The notes under the pieces: model-generated
What the model was told of the DNA's origin: nothing
Seen by the model: the letters and a program-made list of their open reading frames with translations, nothing else
The model's database searches: none
NCBI GenBank assembly: GCA_965230195.1
Contig: OZ245997.1
Coordinates: 3,596,001 to 3,660,000 of the forward strand
Direction: 5' to 3'
DNA: 64,000 nucleotides
DNA from: Putridiphycobacter sp965230195
GTDB taxonomy: Bacteria > Bacteroidota > Bacteroidia > Flavobacteriales_D > Crocinitomicaceae
Shown here: in pieces, positions 18,193 to 27,616 of the stretch
Position numbering within the stretch: the first letter of the stretch is position 1
Layout of the letters: the number at the start of each line of letters is the position of its first letter
Position numbers and translations under genes: made by a program

Positions 18193-18298
18193 TTCTTCAT
18201 CAATTCTAATGCCACTTAATCAGGTCATTCAATTGTTTTTCTTATTTATCAACAACAATAAACTCTCAGCTAATAACAGTTCAACTGCTGACCAGCCA

Positions 18299-19225
18299 TT
18301 ACTCAATTAAATAATGATCAAAACCACGATAAACACCACCAAATACCCCAAGTCCGTTTTCAACGTTAGTATAAATCCTCACTGGTTCAGAAAAGGGACC
18401 GGACGTATAATAAAACAATTCCTTTGAAATCAAATACCTGTAGTAGTCTTCGCTATATGAATTGAGTTGAATATCAATAATGGTATTGAGTTTTTCAGTT
18501 TCGTATGGCTGAAAATAAACCGTTGAATAAGCTGAAAAAGTTCGGGAACTGCTCAGAAATGTTTCATTGGTAAAAAAGAATCTCTGGCTGCAATTTTGAC
18601 CAGCGAATGCATCATATTCAGGATAATCAACAAAGTCTTCATTTGAGCAATAGTAATCCATGATAAAAATGTATGGATCATAGGGATAATCAGGACTGGT
18701 ATAAATATTAAGACCTGTTGTATCCTTTAATGTATCTGATCGTGTTACTTCCAGTCCATAATAGCCTTCTTTACCTAGATTATCCTGTAGCTGAATATCA
18801 ATATTCACTCTCAGGTCATCCAATCTTTTTAATTGAACATTTTGAGTATTTGCAGGATAGGGTGCTGTGGTTGTTGCTTCAACATTATCAAAATCATCAT
18901 GTTCTACCTCTATTTTGTAAATTTTTCCTGAAACTACATTATGATCCATTGTGTAATACCCCTCATCTTCATCTAATTCACCGATTAAGGTTCCGTTTTC
19001 GTAAAATTTAACGGTCGCATCTTTAATTGAAGGAAACTCTCCTTCAAATAGCATATCACGACTTTCGGATAAATGAATACTTACAAAACCATCATCAACA
19101 TTAACCACACCATTGACTACTATTTTGGGCTTTATTTTAGTTTGATCTACTTTTAGTTCTTTCTCACATCCAATCAGTAAAAGAGAAACAATAGCTAAAA
19201 ACGGTATAATATTTATTCTATTCAT
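18299..19225 (-). CDS. DUF4249 lipoprotein, partner of TonB receptor
   Basis: A lipoprotein signal ends at Cys20 (LLLIGCEKEL). The N-terminal ~100 residues form the beta domain typical of DUF4249 (KIVVNGVVN, VSIHLSESRD, DATVKFYENGTLIGEL, GKIYKIEVEH). The family is found in Bacteroidota beside TonB-dependent receptors and is thought to sit on the outer membrane with them. Its ATG is two bases after the receptor's stop, so the two genes are co-translated. Ligand unknown. Confidence 0.88.
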   Translation of the reverse strand: MNRINIIPFLAIVSLLLIGCEKELKVDQTKIKPKIVVNGVVNVDDGFVSIHLSESRDMLFEGEFPSIKDATVKFYENGTLIGELDEDEGYYTMDHNVVSGKIYKIEVEHDDFDNVEATTTAPYPANTQNVQLKRLDDLRVNIDIQLQDNLGKEGYYGLEVTRSDTLKDTTGLNIYTSPDYPYDPYIFIMDYYCSNEDFVDYPEYDAFAGQNCSQRFFFTNETFLSSSRTFSAYSTVYFQPYETEKLNTIIDIQLNSYSEDYYRYLISKELFYYTSGPFSEPVRIYTNVENGLGVFGGVYRGFDHYLIE

Positions 19226-19227
19226 GA

Positions 19228-21612
19228 TTAAAATTTAAAGGCATAACTAACTGAAGGAATAACTGGAAACAAACTGACTTGTTTGAGTACTTTTTGAGGG
19301 TTTGGCGAAAAATCGTTAAACAAATAGCCATAATCAACATAAAAAGGGTTTTGACGACTATAAGCGTTATACAGACCAAAGCTCCAAACTACCTCTCCCC
19401 ACTTTTTCTTTTTATGTTTATTAATCCCAATATCTAAACGGTGGTAGGCCGGCATACGATAATCATTTTTATGCTCATAGTATTCCAAACCATTTACAAA
19501 CCAGCCATTACCGGACACCTGGTCTGGCGAAAACTGCTGAATTGGCAATGTAATTGCGTTTCCGGTACCATAAACCCAAACAATTCCGATATCCAGATCA
19601 TCCCTGATTTGATAAGTTAAAGCAACACTGACATCATGTCTCCGGTCATATCGGTACGAATAAGGCTCTCCAAAATTAATTTCTTCAAATTGCCGGTTGG
19701 TCCATGACAATGTATAACCTATCCATCCTGATAGTTTTCCTACCTTTTTTTCTAAAAATAATTCTACACCATAGCTATTACCCTTACCTACTTCAACAAG
19801 ATCTTCCCAGTTTTTTCCTACACTTAAAAAATTAGCCCCCTCCGAGTATTCTATCAGGTTTTTCATTGTTTTATAATATCCTTCCACACTAATATTATAT
19901 CCCTTTTGCAAATCAAGCGCATATCCCAAAGCCACCTGATGTCCAAACTGAGGTGGTATTTTTTTAGTAGCCGGCACCCAAAAATCAGTTGGCAGTCCGA
20001 TTGAGGTATTTGACAGCAGATGTAAGTACTGAGTCATTGAACTGTAGGATGCCTTTAAGGATGAATTATCTGTCAGAATATAGTTTAATGCCAGTCTGGG
20101 TTGTAAACTATTATAGTACGATCCACCAACAATAAGATTTGAGAAATGTAATCCGTAATTGGCACTGAAACGCCTTGTCACCCTGTAATTATCCTCCAGG
20201 TAAGCATAAAACTCATGAGAATAAGTTTTATCTGATCCGTAAGCTGAGTCAACAGAAACATTCTCGAACTCCTCAACTACAGTGACTACTCCAGGCGAAA
20301 ATTTATGATAAATCTCCCCTATTCCAAACATCACTTTATGCTTTGGGGAAGGATAATAATAAAAATCAAGTTTTCCACCCCAGTCCTGAATACCTGACAG
20401 GTATTCATTTGAATAATGAGACAGTGGTTGATCTTCATTATAATAATCTTTATTCTCAAAACCGGTTACAAAACCATAGTTACTGTAATTCAGTGTGAAG
20501 TTTGAAATCAATTTAGGTGAATATTGATGATTATACCTCAAAGCAACAATTGTATTTCCCCAATTCAATCCGGCATCTGTATCATTATGTCTGTACAATA
20601 GCGAATCATAGTCATAATACTTATACTGGCTTCTAAAGTAGAATTTATCCTTTCCGTTATAAGTACTCAGATAAATTCTGTTTTTATCATTTATTTTATA
20701 GTTAATTTTTGCGTTAACATCATAAAAGAAGTAACCTAGACTACTCTTATATCCGGATGAAGATTGATTGATGGCATTAATAAACGGACGGGCCAGTATA
20801 TCAATATAAGTTCTTCTGCCTGAAACCATAAACGACATTTTATCTTTAATAATTGGTCCGCTTAATGTCAATTTAGATGAAATCAGTCCCACAGAGCCTT
20901 CTCCCTGAAACTTATTCATATTACCCTCATTCATTCTGATGTCTACAACTGATGATAGTCTACCACCATAATGAGCCGGAAACCCACCTTTGATTAATTT
21001 TACACTATTTATTGCATCTGCATTAAAAACGGAGAAAAAACCAAATAAATGATTGGCATTGTAAATTGGAACACCATCCAGCAATATTAAGTTCTGGTCA
21101 GGACCTCCACCACGGACATAAATTCCACTGGATCCCTCATTTCCGGATTGTATTCCGGGTAATAACTGGGCCGTTTTTAAAATATCTACCTCTCCGAGTA
21201 AAACAGGCAATGACTTTACTTTATCAACTGATAAATCAATGGTACTCATTTCAGTGGATTCATGATTCTTCTTTTCTCCGAAGACTTCAATTTCTCCCAA
21301 CATCTGACCATCTTTCAGGTGAATATTAATTTCAATATCCTTATCAAGCGTTATCCCCTTTTTTATTGGTTGGTTCCCCACAGCACTATAAGAAATTTCG
21401 TGGTAGCCTTCCGTTAAAGTTAGACTGTAAAAACCATTAACATTGGTGGAGACACCAAGCTTTAAAGAGTCATTATATACCCTTGCACCAATAATAGCTT
21501 CACCGTCGGATGCCTGTTTGACATAGCCACTAATAGTGAATTGTTTTTGAGATTTTGCCGAATAGGCTGTGATTAAACACAAACTTAAAATAAAGATGCG
21601 TAACCTGTTCAT
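19228..21612 (-). CDS. TonB-dependent outer membrane receptor
   Basis: The 794-residue protein has a signal peptide (~1-21) and a carboxypeptidase-regulatory-like beta domain (~24-105: FTISGYVKQASDGEAIIGARV, GFYSLTLTEGYHEISYSAVG). A plug domain follows (~125-235: LLPGIQSGNEGSSGIYVRGG, GFPAHYGGRLSSVVDIR), then a beta-barrel ending in the aromatic SYAFKF. It imports an unknown ligand across the outer membrane using TonB energy. It forms an operon with the DUF4249 lipoprotein. A TGTAAC inverted repeat lies ~60 bp upstream. This DUF4249 pairing is common for peptide, protein or metal-related receptors rather than SusCD glycan systems. Confidence 0.93.
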   Translation of the reverse strand: MNRLRIFILSLCLITAYSAKSQKQFTISGYVKQASDGEAIIGARVYNDSLKLGVSTNVNGFYSLTLTEGYHEISYSAVGNQPIKKGITLDKDIEINIHLKDGQMLGEIEVFGEKKNHESTEMSTIDLSVDKVKSLPVLLGEVDILKTAQLLPGIQSGNEGSSGIYVRGGGPDQNLILLDGVPIYNANHLFGFFSVFNADAINSVKLIKGGFPAHYGGRLSSVVDIRMNEGNMNKFQGEGSVGLISSKLTLSGPIIKDKMSFMVSGRRTYIDILARPFINAINQSSSGYKSSLGYFFYDVNAKINYKINDKNRIYLSTYNGKDKFYFRSQYKYYDYDSLLYRHNDTDAGLNWGNTIVALRYNHQYSPKLISNFTLNYSNYGFVTGFENKDYYNEDQPLSHYSNEYLSGIQDWGGKLDFYYYPSPKHKVMFGIGEIYHKFSPGVVTVVEEFENVSVDSAYGSDKTYSHEFYAYLEDNYRVTRRFSANYGLHFSNLIVGGSYYNSLQPRLALNYILTDNSSLKASYSSMTQYLHLLSNTSIGLPTDFWVPATKKIPPQFGHQVALGYALDLQKGYNISVEGYYKTMKNLIEYSEGANFLSVGKNWEDLVEVGKGNSYGVELFLEKKVGKLSGWIGYTLSWTNRQFEEINFGEPYSYRYDRRHDVSVALTYQIRDDLDIGIVWVYGTGNAITLPIQQFSPDQVSGNGWFVNGLEYYEHKNDYRMPAYHRLDIGINKHKKKKWGEVVWSFGLYNAYSRQNPFYVDYGYLFNDFSPNPQKVLKQVSLFPVIPSVSYAFKF

Positions 21613-21672
21613 AATACGCTTTTTTTGATGTTTTTACTTGTCGTCATAAAACCGCTTTAGTCTAAAACAAAT

Positions 21673-21692
21673 TGTAACGGTTAAATGTTACA
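21673..21692. promoter_or_regulatory. Operator-like inverted repeat
   Basis: TGTAAC (21673-21678) and GTTACA (21687-21692) form a 6-bp inverted repeat with an 8-bp spacer between the divergent TonB receptor and PorT-like genes. Its form suits a dimeric regulator of Crp/Fnr size, but the regulator is unknown. Confidence 0.4.
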
Positions 21693-21791
21693 TTTATTTC
21701 TTAAAGATTAAAAATCTGTTTAATAATTCCGTCAATTATGTATTGAATCCCACTGGTTTTTAACTAAATTTATGGTATCAAAAGGGGAAAC

Positions 21792-22604
21792 ATGAAAACA
21801 ACTATTATTATATTCTGTATTGCTTTCAGTTCGATAATTTATGCTCAAAAAATAGAGATTGGACCTGAAGTGGGATTAAATTTTATTAAAACCTATGAGG
21901 CCCAGACAGGAAATCAATTTCAGCCCGGTTGGCATGGCGGTGGTTTGTTCAGATACCGCATGTCTGACTTATTTTCAATAAGAACAGGCGTGTACTATAC
22001 CCAAAAGCGACAAAGTTATGTCAATTATGACACTGCACAGTCGGCCTTTTTAACCTTAGCAGGATTAGATAGTTTTAGCATTGACGGTTTCGACTTTAAT
22101 ACCTATAGTCAAACAGATGGTAAAACGCTCCAACATTATATTCAGATTCCTTTGTTAGCTGAAATTCAGTTTGAAAACTTTGTGTTTTTCGGAGGTGGTT
22201 ATGTTGGCTACATGTTTGCTTCTAAAAGTAAAGAACTGGAAGTAAAACGAACACCTTTTACATCAACCATTGACCTTGGAGGTTTATTGGGTGGCATTGA
22301 AGGTACAGAATTTTTGACAGCACTCTTTCCTCCCGCATATGAAGAAAACTATAGTGAATCGCAAAGTAGTTCTTTTTTAAATGCCTTTGATTTTGGCCTA
22401 AAGGCAGGATTAGGTTACAAACTTGATAATCTCGAAATCAATTGTTCTTATTTATACGGTATTCCGGACTACAGGTCCGGTAGTGACTACGACACAAGGA
22501 TAAACCATCAATATTTTCAACTGGGGTTAAACTATACTTTTGGCTTTGGACCAGAGTCAGGATTTACAACGAAAAGAAGTAAGCGAATTAATTTAAAACG
22601 CTAA
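21792..22604 (+). CDS. PorT-family outer membrane beta-barrel protein
   Basis: A signal peptide (to ~Ala19-Gln) is followed by an outer-membrane barrel of the PorT/opacity type: EIGPEVGLNFIKTYE, FSIRTGVYYTQKRQ, YIQIPLLAEIQFENFVFFGGGYVGYMF and a final GLNYTFGFG. The 270 residues include two loops unlike a minimal 8-strand barrel. PorT itself is a T9SS component; many paralogues exist and this is probably one of unknown role. It is divergent from the TonB receptor and its stop directly abuts that of purC. Confidence 0.82.
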   Translation: MKTTIIIFCIAFSSIIYAQKIEIGPEVGLNFIKTYEAQTGNQFQPGWHGGGLFRYRMSDLFSIRTGVYYTQKRQSYVNYDTAQSAFLTLAGLDSFSIDGFDFNTYSQTDGKTLQHYIQIPLLAEIQFENFVFFGGGYVGYMFASKSKELEVKRTPFTSTIDLGGLLGGIEGTEFLTALFPPAYEENYSESQSSSFLNAFDFGLKAGLGYKLDNLEINCSYLYGIPDYRSGSDYDTRINHQYFQLGLNYTFGFGPESGFTTKRSKRINLKR

Positions 22605-23552
22605 TTAATACATGGAGTCAATCCATTTCAGCACATTGCCTTCAATTCTGTTTTGAATATCCGTTACATCCGATTTTTCAAAAGATTCGCCTGTGATCTT
22701 TTCATATAATTCAATATAACGTTCTGAAACAGATTCTACAAATTCGTCAGGCATATCAGGCATTACCTGCCCCTCAAGACCTTGAAAACCATTTTCAATC
22801 AACCATTGACGGACAAACTCTTTTGACAATTGTTTTTGTGCTTCACCTTTTTCCTGTCTTTCAGCATAGCCGTCTGCATAAAAATAACGAGACGAATCAG
22901 GTGTATGAATTTCATCAATCAGATAGATTTTACCATCCTTTTTACCAAACTCATATTTGGTATCTACCAAAATCAGTCCTTTTTCAGCTGCTAATTGAGT
23001 TCCCCTTTCAAATAAAGCATAGGTATATTTTTCCAGTTGCTCATAATCTTCAGCAGAAACAATACCCTGATCAATAATTTCTTCTCTCGAAATATCTTCA
23101 TCATGCCCCTCCTCTGCTTTTGTGGCCGGCGTAATGATCGGACTTGGGAACTTATCATTTTCCTTCATTCCTTCAGGCATTTCAACGCCACAAAGTATAC
23201 GCTTACCTGCTTTATATTCTCTTGCTGCATGACCAGACATATACCCCCTGATCACCATTTCAATTTTAAAAGGTTCGCATTTATGTCCCACTGCCACACT
23301 TGGGTCAGGTGTATCCAATAACCAGTTAGGTACAATATCTTCAGTTGCTTTTAAGAATTTAGCTGCAAGCTGATTTAATACCTGTCCCTTAAAAGGAATA
23401 CCTTTTGGAAGGATATAATCAAATGCTGAGATTCTGTCAGACGCTACAATAACAATATAGTCTTCCTCCAAACTATAAACATCTCTTACTTTACCATTAT
23501 AAACCGATACCTGCTTTGGGAAATCGAATACTGTTTTAACTATTGCTGACAT
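22605..23552 (-). CDS. purC: SAICAR synthetase
   Basis: The enzyme joins aspartate to CAIR with ATP in de novo purine synthesis. The 315-residue form is the long type found in Bacteroidota. Recognisable motifs are GKVRDVYSL (~20), VASDRISAFDYILPKGIPFKGQ, EMVIRGYMSGHAAREYKAGKRI, DTKYEFG and DEIHTPDSSRYF. The gene has its own promoter and no gap to the convergent barrel gene (stops TAA|TTA). Confidence 0.97.
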   Translation of the reverse strand: MSAIVKTVFDFPKQVSVYNGKVRDVYSLEEDYIVIVASDRISAFDYILPKGIPFKGQVLNQLAAKFLKATEDIVPNWLLDTPDPSVAVGHKCEPFKIEMVIRGYMSGHAAREYKAGKRILCGVEMPEGMKENDKFPSPIITPATKAEEGHDEDISREEIIDQGIVSAEDYEQLEKYTYALFERGTQLAAEKGLILVDTKYEFGKKDGKIYLIDEIHTPDSSRYFYADGYAERQEKGEAQKQLSKEFVRQWLIENGFQGLEGQVMPDMPDEFVESVSERYIELYEKITGESFEKSDVTDIQNRIEGNVLKWIDSMY

Positions 23553-23571
23553 AACTCATTTTAATGAGCTG

Positions 23572-23579
23572 CAAATTTA
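23572..23579 (-). promoter_or_regulatory. -7 promoter element for purC
   Basis: TAAATTTG on the minus strand is an exact TAnnTTTG match 19 bases upstream of the purC ATG. Confidence 0.45.
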
Positions 23580-23651
23580 ATCGATTTTTTAAACCATCTT
23601 CACGTTTGTATTTATGAATTATCCTGACTTATTAACAGATTTTCGAATGAT

Positions 23652-24236
23652 TTAGTTTGGTAAATATTTCATCTCAGACTTGCATTTATCAAATATTAGC
23701 CCGTAATCAGAATACTTATATAAACAATTAAAACCAGGGTTAAAGGGATCATCTGAGATTTTTGTCACTTTTTTATGATAAAGACCGAATGCTATAGAAT
23801 GGTACAGTTCATAGGAAATAACATGACGTCCAGCAAACCCATAACTGCGGCATTTTATAATTTTATATTCTCCAAGGTTGCAAATTCTATTACGTTCATG
23901 TCCTCCTGCAAAAGCACCTAATAATGCAGTTAACCCCAAAAAAATAAAAAGTAATATTGAGCACATTACTGAAACAATGATAGCACTCATTCTTTTTCGG
24001 ATTTTTTTAACCAGATAGAAAAAACAGACACCCAAAACAACAGTAAAGCAGAGTTCATAGAACCAACTTAAAATAAAATCATATCCAAAACAAATTGGTA
24101 TGAGCAGCAGGCATGATATTATTAATATAACTATAATACCCTTTTTACTGAAGCGGAACATAAGGAGTGCTAACAAGGGGGAGATAGAAAGTAATACCAG
24201 TTCACTTGCATTCAAATTTTCAATTATCCAAAACAT
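23652..24236 (-). CDS. Small membrane protein, function unknown
   Basis: I do not recognise it. The start is taken as the ATG at 24236 (MFWIIENLNASE); a TTG six codons upstream is possible but less likely. Three to four hydrophobic helices fill the first ~115 residues (VLLSISPLLALLMF, GIIVILIISCLLLI, FTVVLGVCFFYLV, IVSVMCSILLFIFLGLTALLGAFAGG). A soluble C-terminal tail of ~75 residues with several cysteines follows. It stands alone between phoH and purC on the same strand. Confidence 0.7.
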   Translation of the reverse strand: MFWIIENLNASELVLLSISPLLALLMFRFSKKGIIVILIISCLLLIPICFGYDFILSWFYELCFTVVLGVCFFYLVKKIRKRMSAIIVSVMCSILLFIFLGLTALLGAFAGGHERNRICNLGEYKIIKCRSYGFAGRHVISYELYHSIAFGLYHKKVTKISDDPFNPGFNCLYKYSDYGLIFDKCKSEMKYLPN

Positions 24237-24421
24237 ATTAATTGTTTTGAACAAATATTAAAATGCTCACCAGATAATAAAAAAGAACTTTCCTTTAAAC
24301 CTTTCTATATTTAGCTACTGAAAACAGATAAAAACACTAACAAACAAAGCTTTATCAACTAAAAAACTTACGACTTAAAAAACTACACATTAAAGTGGTA
24401 ACTTAATTATTATGAGTTATT

Positions 24422-25363
24422 CTATTCTTCGTGTTCATCAAAAGCCTTGATGATTTGCTTAACTAATTTATGTCGGATTACGTCATTCTGATTTAAGCGA
24501 ACGATACCTATTCCATCAATATCTTTAAGGTAATCAATTGCGGTAACCAGCCCTGATTTTTGATTTCTCGGTAAATCGATTTGAGAAATATCACCTGTAA
24601 CAATAAACTTAGCTTGTTTTCCCATTCTGGTCAGAAACATTTTCATTTGATTATGAGTGGTATTTTGAGCTTCATCCAAAATAACGAATGCATTATCCAA
24701 TGTCCGTCCCCTCATAAAAGCCAATGGTGCAATTTCGATAATACCGTGTTCAATATATTCCCCCAGTTTTTCTGCCGGAATCATATCCCGTAACCCATCA
24801 TATAGCGGTTGTAAATACGGATCAAGTTTTTCTTTCAGGTCACCTGGTAAAAAACCAAGGTTCTCCCCTGCTTCAACTGCTGGCCTGGTCAACACAATCC
24901 GCCTGACCTCTTTATTTTTAAGTGCTTTAACGGCTAAGGCCACAGCTGTATATGTTTTACCGGTTCCGGCAGGCCCAATCGCAAATACCATGTCATTTTC
25001 ATTGGCCAGTTTAACCAGTTTTCGTTGATTAGCAGTTCTTGCTTTTATGATTTTACCAGCGGTACCATGAAGCAAAACATCACCGTGTTTATCAAATGGC
25101 AGGCTTTTGTCTTCCTGTAACATTAAATTATCAATATTACTTTCAGTCAAGTTATTGTATCGGGTAATGTGTTTTAAAAATAAGCCTAATTTAGACTCAA
25201 AATAGTCAACGATTTCAGGTTCGCCTAATACCTTTATGAAATTACCTCTGGCAATCAGTTTTAATTTGGGAAAATATGTTTTTATTAAGTTTAATTTTGA
25301 ATTATTGACACCAAACAGAACTATGGGATCAATACCGGCAATTTCAATACTTTTTTCTTGCAA
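24422..25363 (-). CDS. phoH: PhoH-like ATPase
   Basis: PhoH proteins are cytoplasmic P-loop ATPases linked to RNA metabolism. The N-terminal KH-like part (~15-65, KLKLIARGNFIKVLGE) precedes the ATPase domain with Walker A GPAGTGKT (130-137) and Walker B VILDEAQN (227-234). The 313-residue length is normal. The reading frame is closed upstream by a stop ten bases before, and the only usable start codons are TTG at 25363 or ATT at 25366; homology to other PhoH proteins begins immediately, so a non-ATG start is real. It is divergent from the SAM hydroxide adenosyltransferase gene. Confidence 0.95.
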   Translation of the reverse strand: MQEKSIEIAGIDPIVLFGVNNSKLNLIKTYFPKLKLIARGNFIKVLGEPEIVDYFESKLGLFLKHITRYNNLTESNIDNLMLQEDKSLPFDKHGDVLLHGTAGKIIKARTANQRKLVKLANENDMVFAIGPAGTGKTYTAVALAVKALKNKEVRRIVLTRPAVEAGENLGFLPGDLKEKLDPYLQPLYDGLRDMIPAEKLGEYIEHGIIEIAPLAFMRGRTLDNAFVILDEAQNTTHNQMKMFLTRMGKQAKFIVTGDISQIDLPRNQKSGLVTAIDYLKDIDGIGIVRLNQNDVIRHKLVKQIIKAFDEHEE

Positions 25364-25411
25364 AATTTTAAATTATTTTATTGGTTCGATATATAAAGTT
25401 AAAATTAAAAT

Positions 25412-25419
25412 TAATTTTG
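25412..25419 (+). promoter_or_regulatory. -7 promoter element
   Basis: TAATTTTG matches TAnnTTTG exactly, 28 bases upstream of the ATG at 25448. No good -33 was seen at 19-21 bases. Confidence 0.4.
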
Positions 25420-25447
25420 GTAAAATAAATTATTAGAGATTAAATTA

Positions 25448-26311
25448 ATGCGAATAGTTACATTAACTACTGACTTAGGACTTGAAGACCATTATGTCGC
25501 CTCCTTAAAAGGTCAGATTCTTTCGCAAAACCCTAATATTCATCTTGTTGACGTCAGCCACAATGTAGAAGCCTTTAATATTGCGCAGGCCTCCTATTTT
25601 GTCAATAATATTATCAAGGATTTTCCTGAAGGGACCATTCATTTTATTGGTGTCGATTGTATTCCTGTGATAAATATCAACAGCCCGAAAATGAACCTCT
25701 ACCCGATTATTATGTTGTTAAAAGGACAATATTTTATTGGTTTAGATAACGGTTTTTTTTCACTTTTACCCGACTTTCATGAAGCCGAAGCCATTGTTCA
25801 GATTCATGATTTTTCATCAAAACTGGCATTGCGCTACCCCAGCAGACATATCTATATCCCGGCTATTCTGGACCTGATTAACGGTAAACCAATTTCTGAT
25901 CTTGGAGATAATCTAACCACTGTAAGAAGGGCATTTACCACTCAGGCTACTACTGACACTAACCTTATTAAAGGATCGGTAGTTCATATTGATCATTATG
26001 GCAATGTGATTATAAATATTTCTGAAAACCTTTTCAAATCAATAGGAAAAGGAGAAGCCTTTACCATTTATTTCAGGCAATCAAAATATTTTATTGAACG
26101 GATAGTTGATAATTATAACGAAGTGCCGGTTGGCGAAAAACTGGCATTGTTTAACAATTCCGGACATTTGGAAATAGCCATTAATAAAGGAGTTAAAGGA
26201 AGCGGTGGCGGGGCAAGCTCTCTTTTAGGCTTAAAAGTAAATGATATTATACGGGTAGAATTTCACCCGAGAGGTTCCAAAGATAGTATTGAGTCCCTGT
26301 TTCCAAACTAA
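25448..26311 (+). CDS. S-adenosyl-L-methionine hydroxide adenosyltransferase (SAM hydrolase)
   Basis: This DUF62-family enzyme splits SAM with water into adenosine and methionine; it is related to fluorinase but uses hydroxide. Visible are the N-terminal TTDLGLEDHYVASLKG, VSHNVEAFNIAQASYF, DNGFFSLL and the C-terminal VHIDHYGNVIINI. The 287 residues cover both domains. The MOSC gene follows 15 bp later on the same strand. A role in SAM balance or salvage is inferred from the family. Confidence 0.9.
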   Translation: MRIVTLTTDLGLEDHYVASLKGQILSQNPNIHLVDVSHNVEAFNIAQASYFVNNIIKDFPEGTIHFIGVDCIPVININSPKMNLYPIIMLLKGQYFIGLDNGFFSLLPDFHEAEAIVQIHDFSSKLALRYPSRHIYIPAILDLINGKPISDLGDNLTTVRRAFTTQATTDTNLIKGSVVHIDHYGNVIINISENLFKSIGKGEAFTIYFRQSKYFIERIVDNYNEVPVGEKLALFNNSGHLEIAINKGVKGSGGGASSLLGLKVNDIIRVEFHPRGSKDSIESLFPN

Positions 26312-26326
26312 TTTAAATTTAATCTT

Positions 26327-26872
26327 ATGAAAAATGGTAGTGTTGTCGCAGTTAGTAAAAGTTTAACACATACCATGGCAAAATACAATTGTGATGGTAT
26401 TATGCTAATAAAGGATTTAGGAGTTGAAGGTGATGCTCATTACGGAAAGACAGTTAAACACCGTTCAAGGGTGGCAAAAGACCCCAGCCAACCTAACCTG
26501 AGGCAGGTACACCTTATTCATTCAGAACTTCATCTTGAACTCCAACAAAAAGGATTCGATATAGCCTATGGTCAAATGGGTGAAAACATCACAACAAAAG
26601 GTATTGATCTTTTAAATTTGCCACTTAACACCATTCTTTCAATCGGCCCGGAGGCAAAAGTTTTAGTAACCGGGTTAAGAAATCCCTGCTATCAACTGGA
26701 TGGTATTCAGGAAGGGTTAATGAAAGCTGTTTTAGACAAAGATCATACAGGCCGTTTGATTCGCAAAGCAGGTATTATGGGAATTGTGCTCAATGGTGGA
26801 GCAGTTAAAGTCAATGACAGAATTGAGGTGATGTTACCAGCAGAACCACATATCAGACTAGAACGGGTCTAA
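26327..26872 (+). CDS. MOSC domain protein, 181 aa
   Basis: This is a single-domain MOSC protein: LGVEGDAHYGKTVKHRSRVA at ~28, YGQMGENITTKGID at ~85 and the conserved cysteine in TGLRNPCYQLD at ~125. It lacks the helical C-terminal extension of the 2037 protein. Members bind molybdenum cofactor or act as sulfur carriers. It is probably co-transcribed with the SAM hydrolase gene; the functional link is unclear. Only 12 bp separate it from the convergent lipoprotein gene. Confidence 0.85.
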   Translation: MKNGSVVAVSKSLTHTMAKYNCDGIMLIKDLGVEGDAHYGKTVKHRSRVAKDPSQPNLRQVHLIHSELHLELQQKGFDIAYGQMGENITTKGIDLLNLPLNTILSIGPEAKVLVTGLRNPCYQLDGIQEGLMKAVLDKDHTGRLIRKAGIMGIVLNGGAVKVNDRIEVMLPAEPHIRLERV

Positions 26873-26884
26873 ATGTCATTACCA

Positions 26885-27544
26885 CTATTTAACCAATGTA
26901 TACACTTCAACATGATCAATGATAATCTGTCCATCTACCGTTGAACCTAAATCATCAATGGTTGACACTGCTTCAAACTTTAAACTATAGGATTCCTCTT
27001 CCGTTTCAATAATAAATGCAAGGGGATAATCTTCAAATAGCATATCACCTACAGCTGAAAGCACTTTATTGTTCTCAATATCATACAGCAAATGCAACGT
27101 TTCATCTTTAAAGCCGGTTGGATTGGAACCATATGGTATGATTTTGACTTTACCAAAGAAAAAGGCATAATCTGTATATACTTCGTACAAATCGGCATAA
27201 TACTGACTGAAATACTTAATCTCAATACCGATATACCGGTATTTCTTTAATTTGATTTCTGATAATTCCAGTTCAGCATTTGCTGTACCAAAATTAAAGG
27301 CTGATAGCTGTAGTGCTCCGTCACAAATATTGGCTACAAAAGGTTTATTCGGATCAATTGCATCTTCATCATTAATGCCTAATTTCCAATTATTGTCATT
27401 ATTATCGAAATCATCTCTAAAAATAACTTCCCGGTTAAGACTAAAGAAAGTTTTGAGAGATTCATCTGAAAATTCAGGTTTGCGACAGGCAATGAGAACT
27501 GATACTGTTAAACCTAAAAAAGTAAGTAACCTGAGTGTTTTCAT
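26885..27544 (-). CDS. Hypothetical lipoprotein, jelly-roll-like
   Basis: A lipoprotein signal ends at Cys20 (VSVLIACRKPEF). The mature ~200 residues are beta-rich: IFRDDFDNNDNNWKLG, ICDGALQLSAFN, YRYIGIEIKYFSQY, YSLKFEAV, IIIDHVEVYTLVK. The 'DDFDxNxxxW ... G.L' opening is the pattern seen in LamG/concanavalin-type carbohydrate-binding or glucanase-like folds, but no catalytic residue is visible. No named family is claimed. It is a single gene upstream of the accA operon's end. Confidence 0.72.
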   Translation of the reverse strand: MKTLRLLTFLGLTVSVLIACRKPEFSDESLKTFFSLNREVIFRDDFDNNDNNWKLGINDEDAIDPNKPFVANICDGALQLSAFNFGTANAELELSEIKLKKYRYIGIEIKYFSQYYADLYEVYTDYAFFFGKVKIIPYGSNPTGFKDETLHLLYDIENNKVLSAVGDMLFEDYPLAFIIETEEESYSLKFEAVSTIDDLGSTVDGQIIIDHVEVYTLVK

Positions 27545-27616
27545 AGAATAAATACTTAATCCTGTTAATATTTGTCCAAATATGACAAAGTATCAACTAC
27601 TCTTACAGTAAATATA

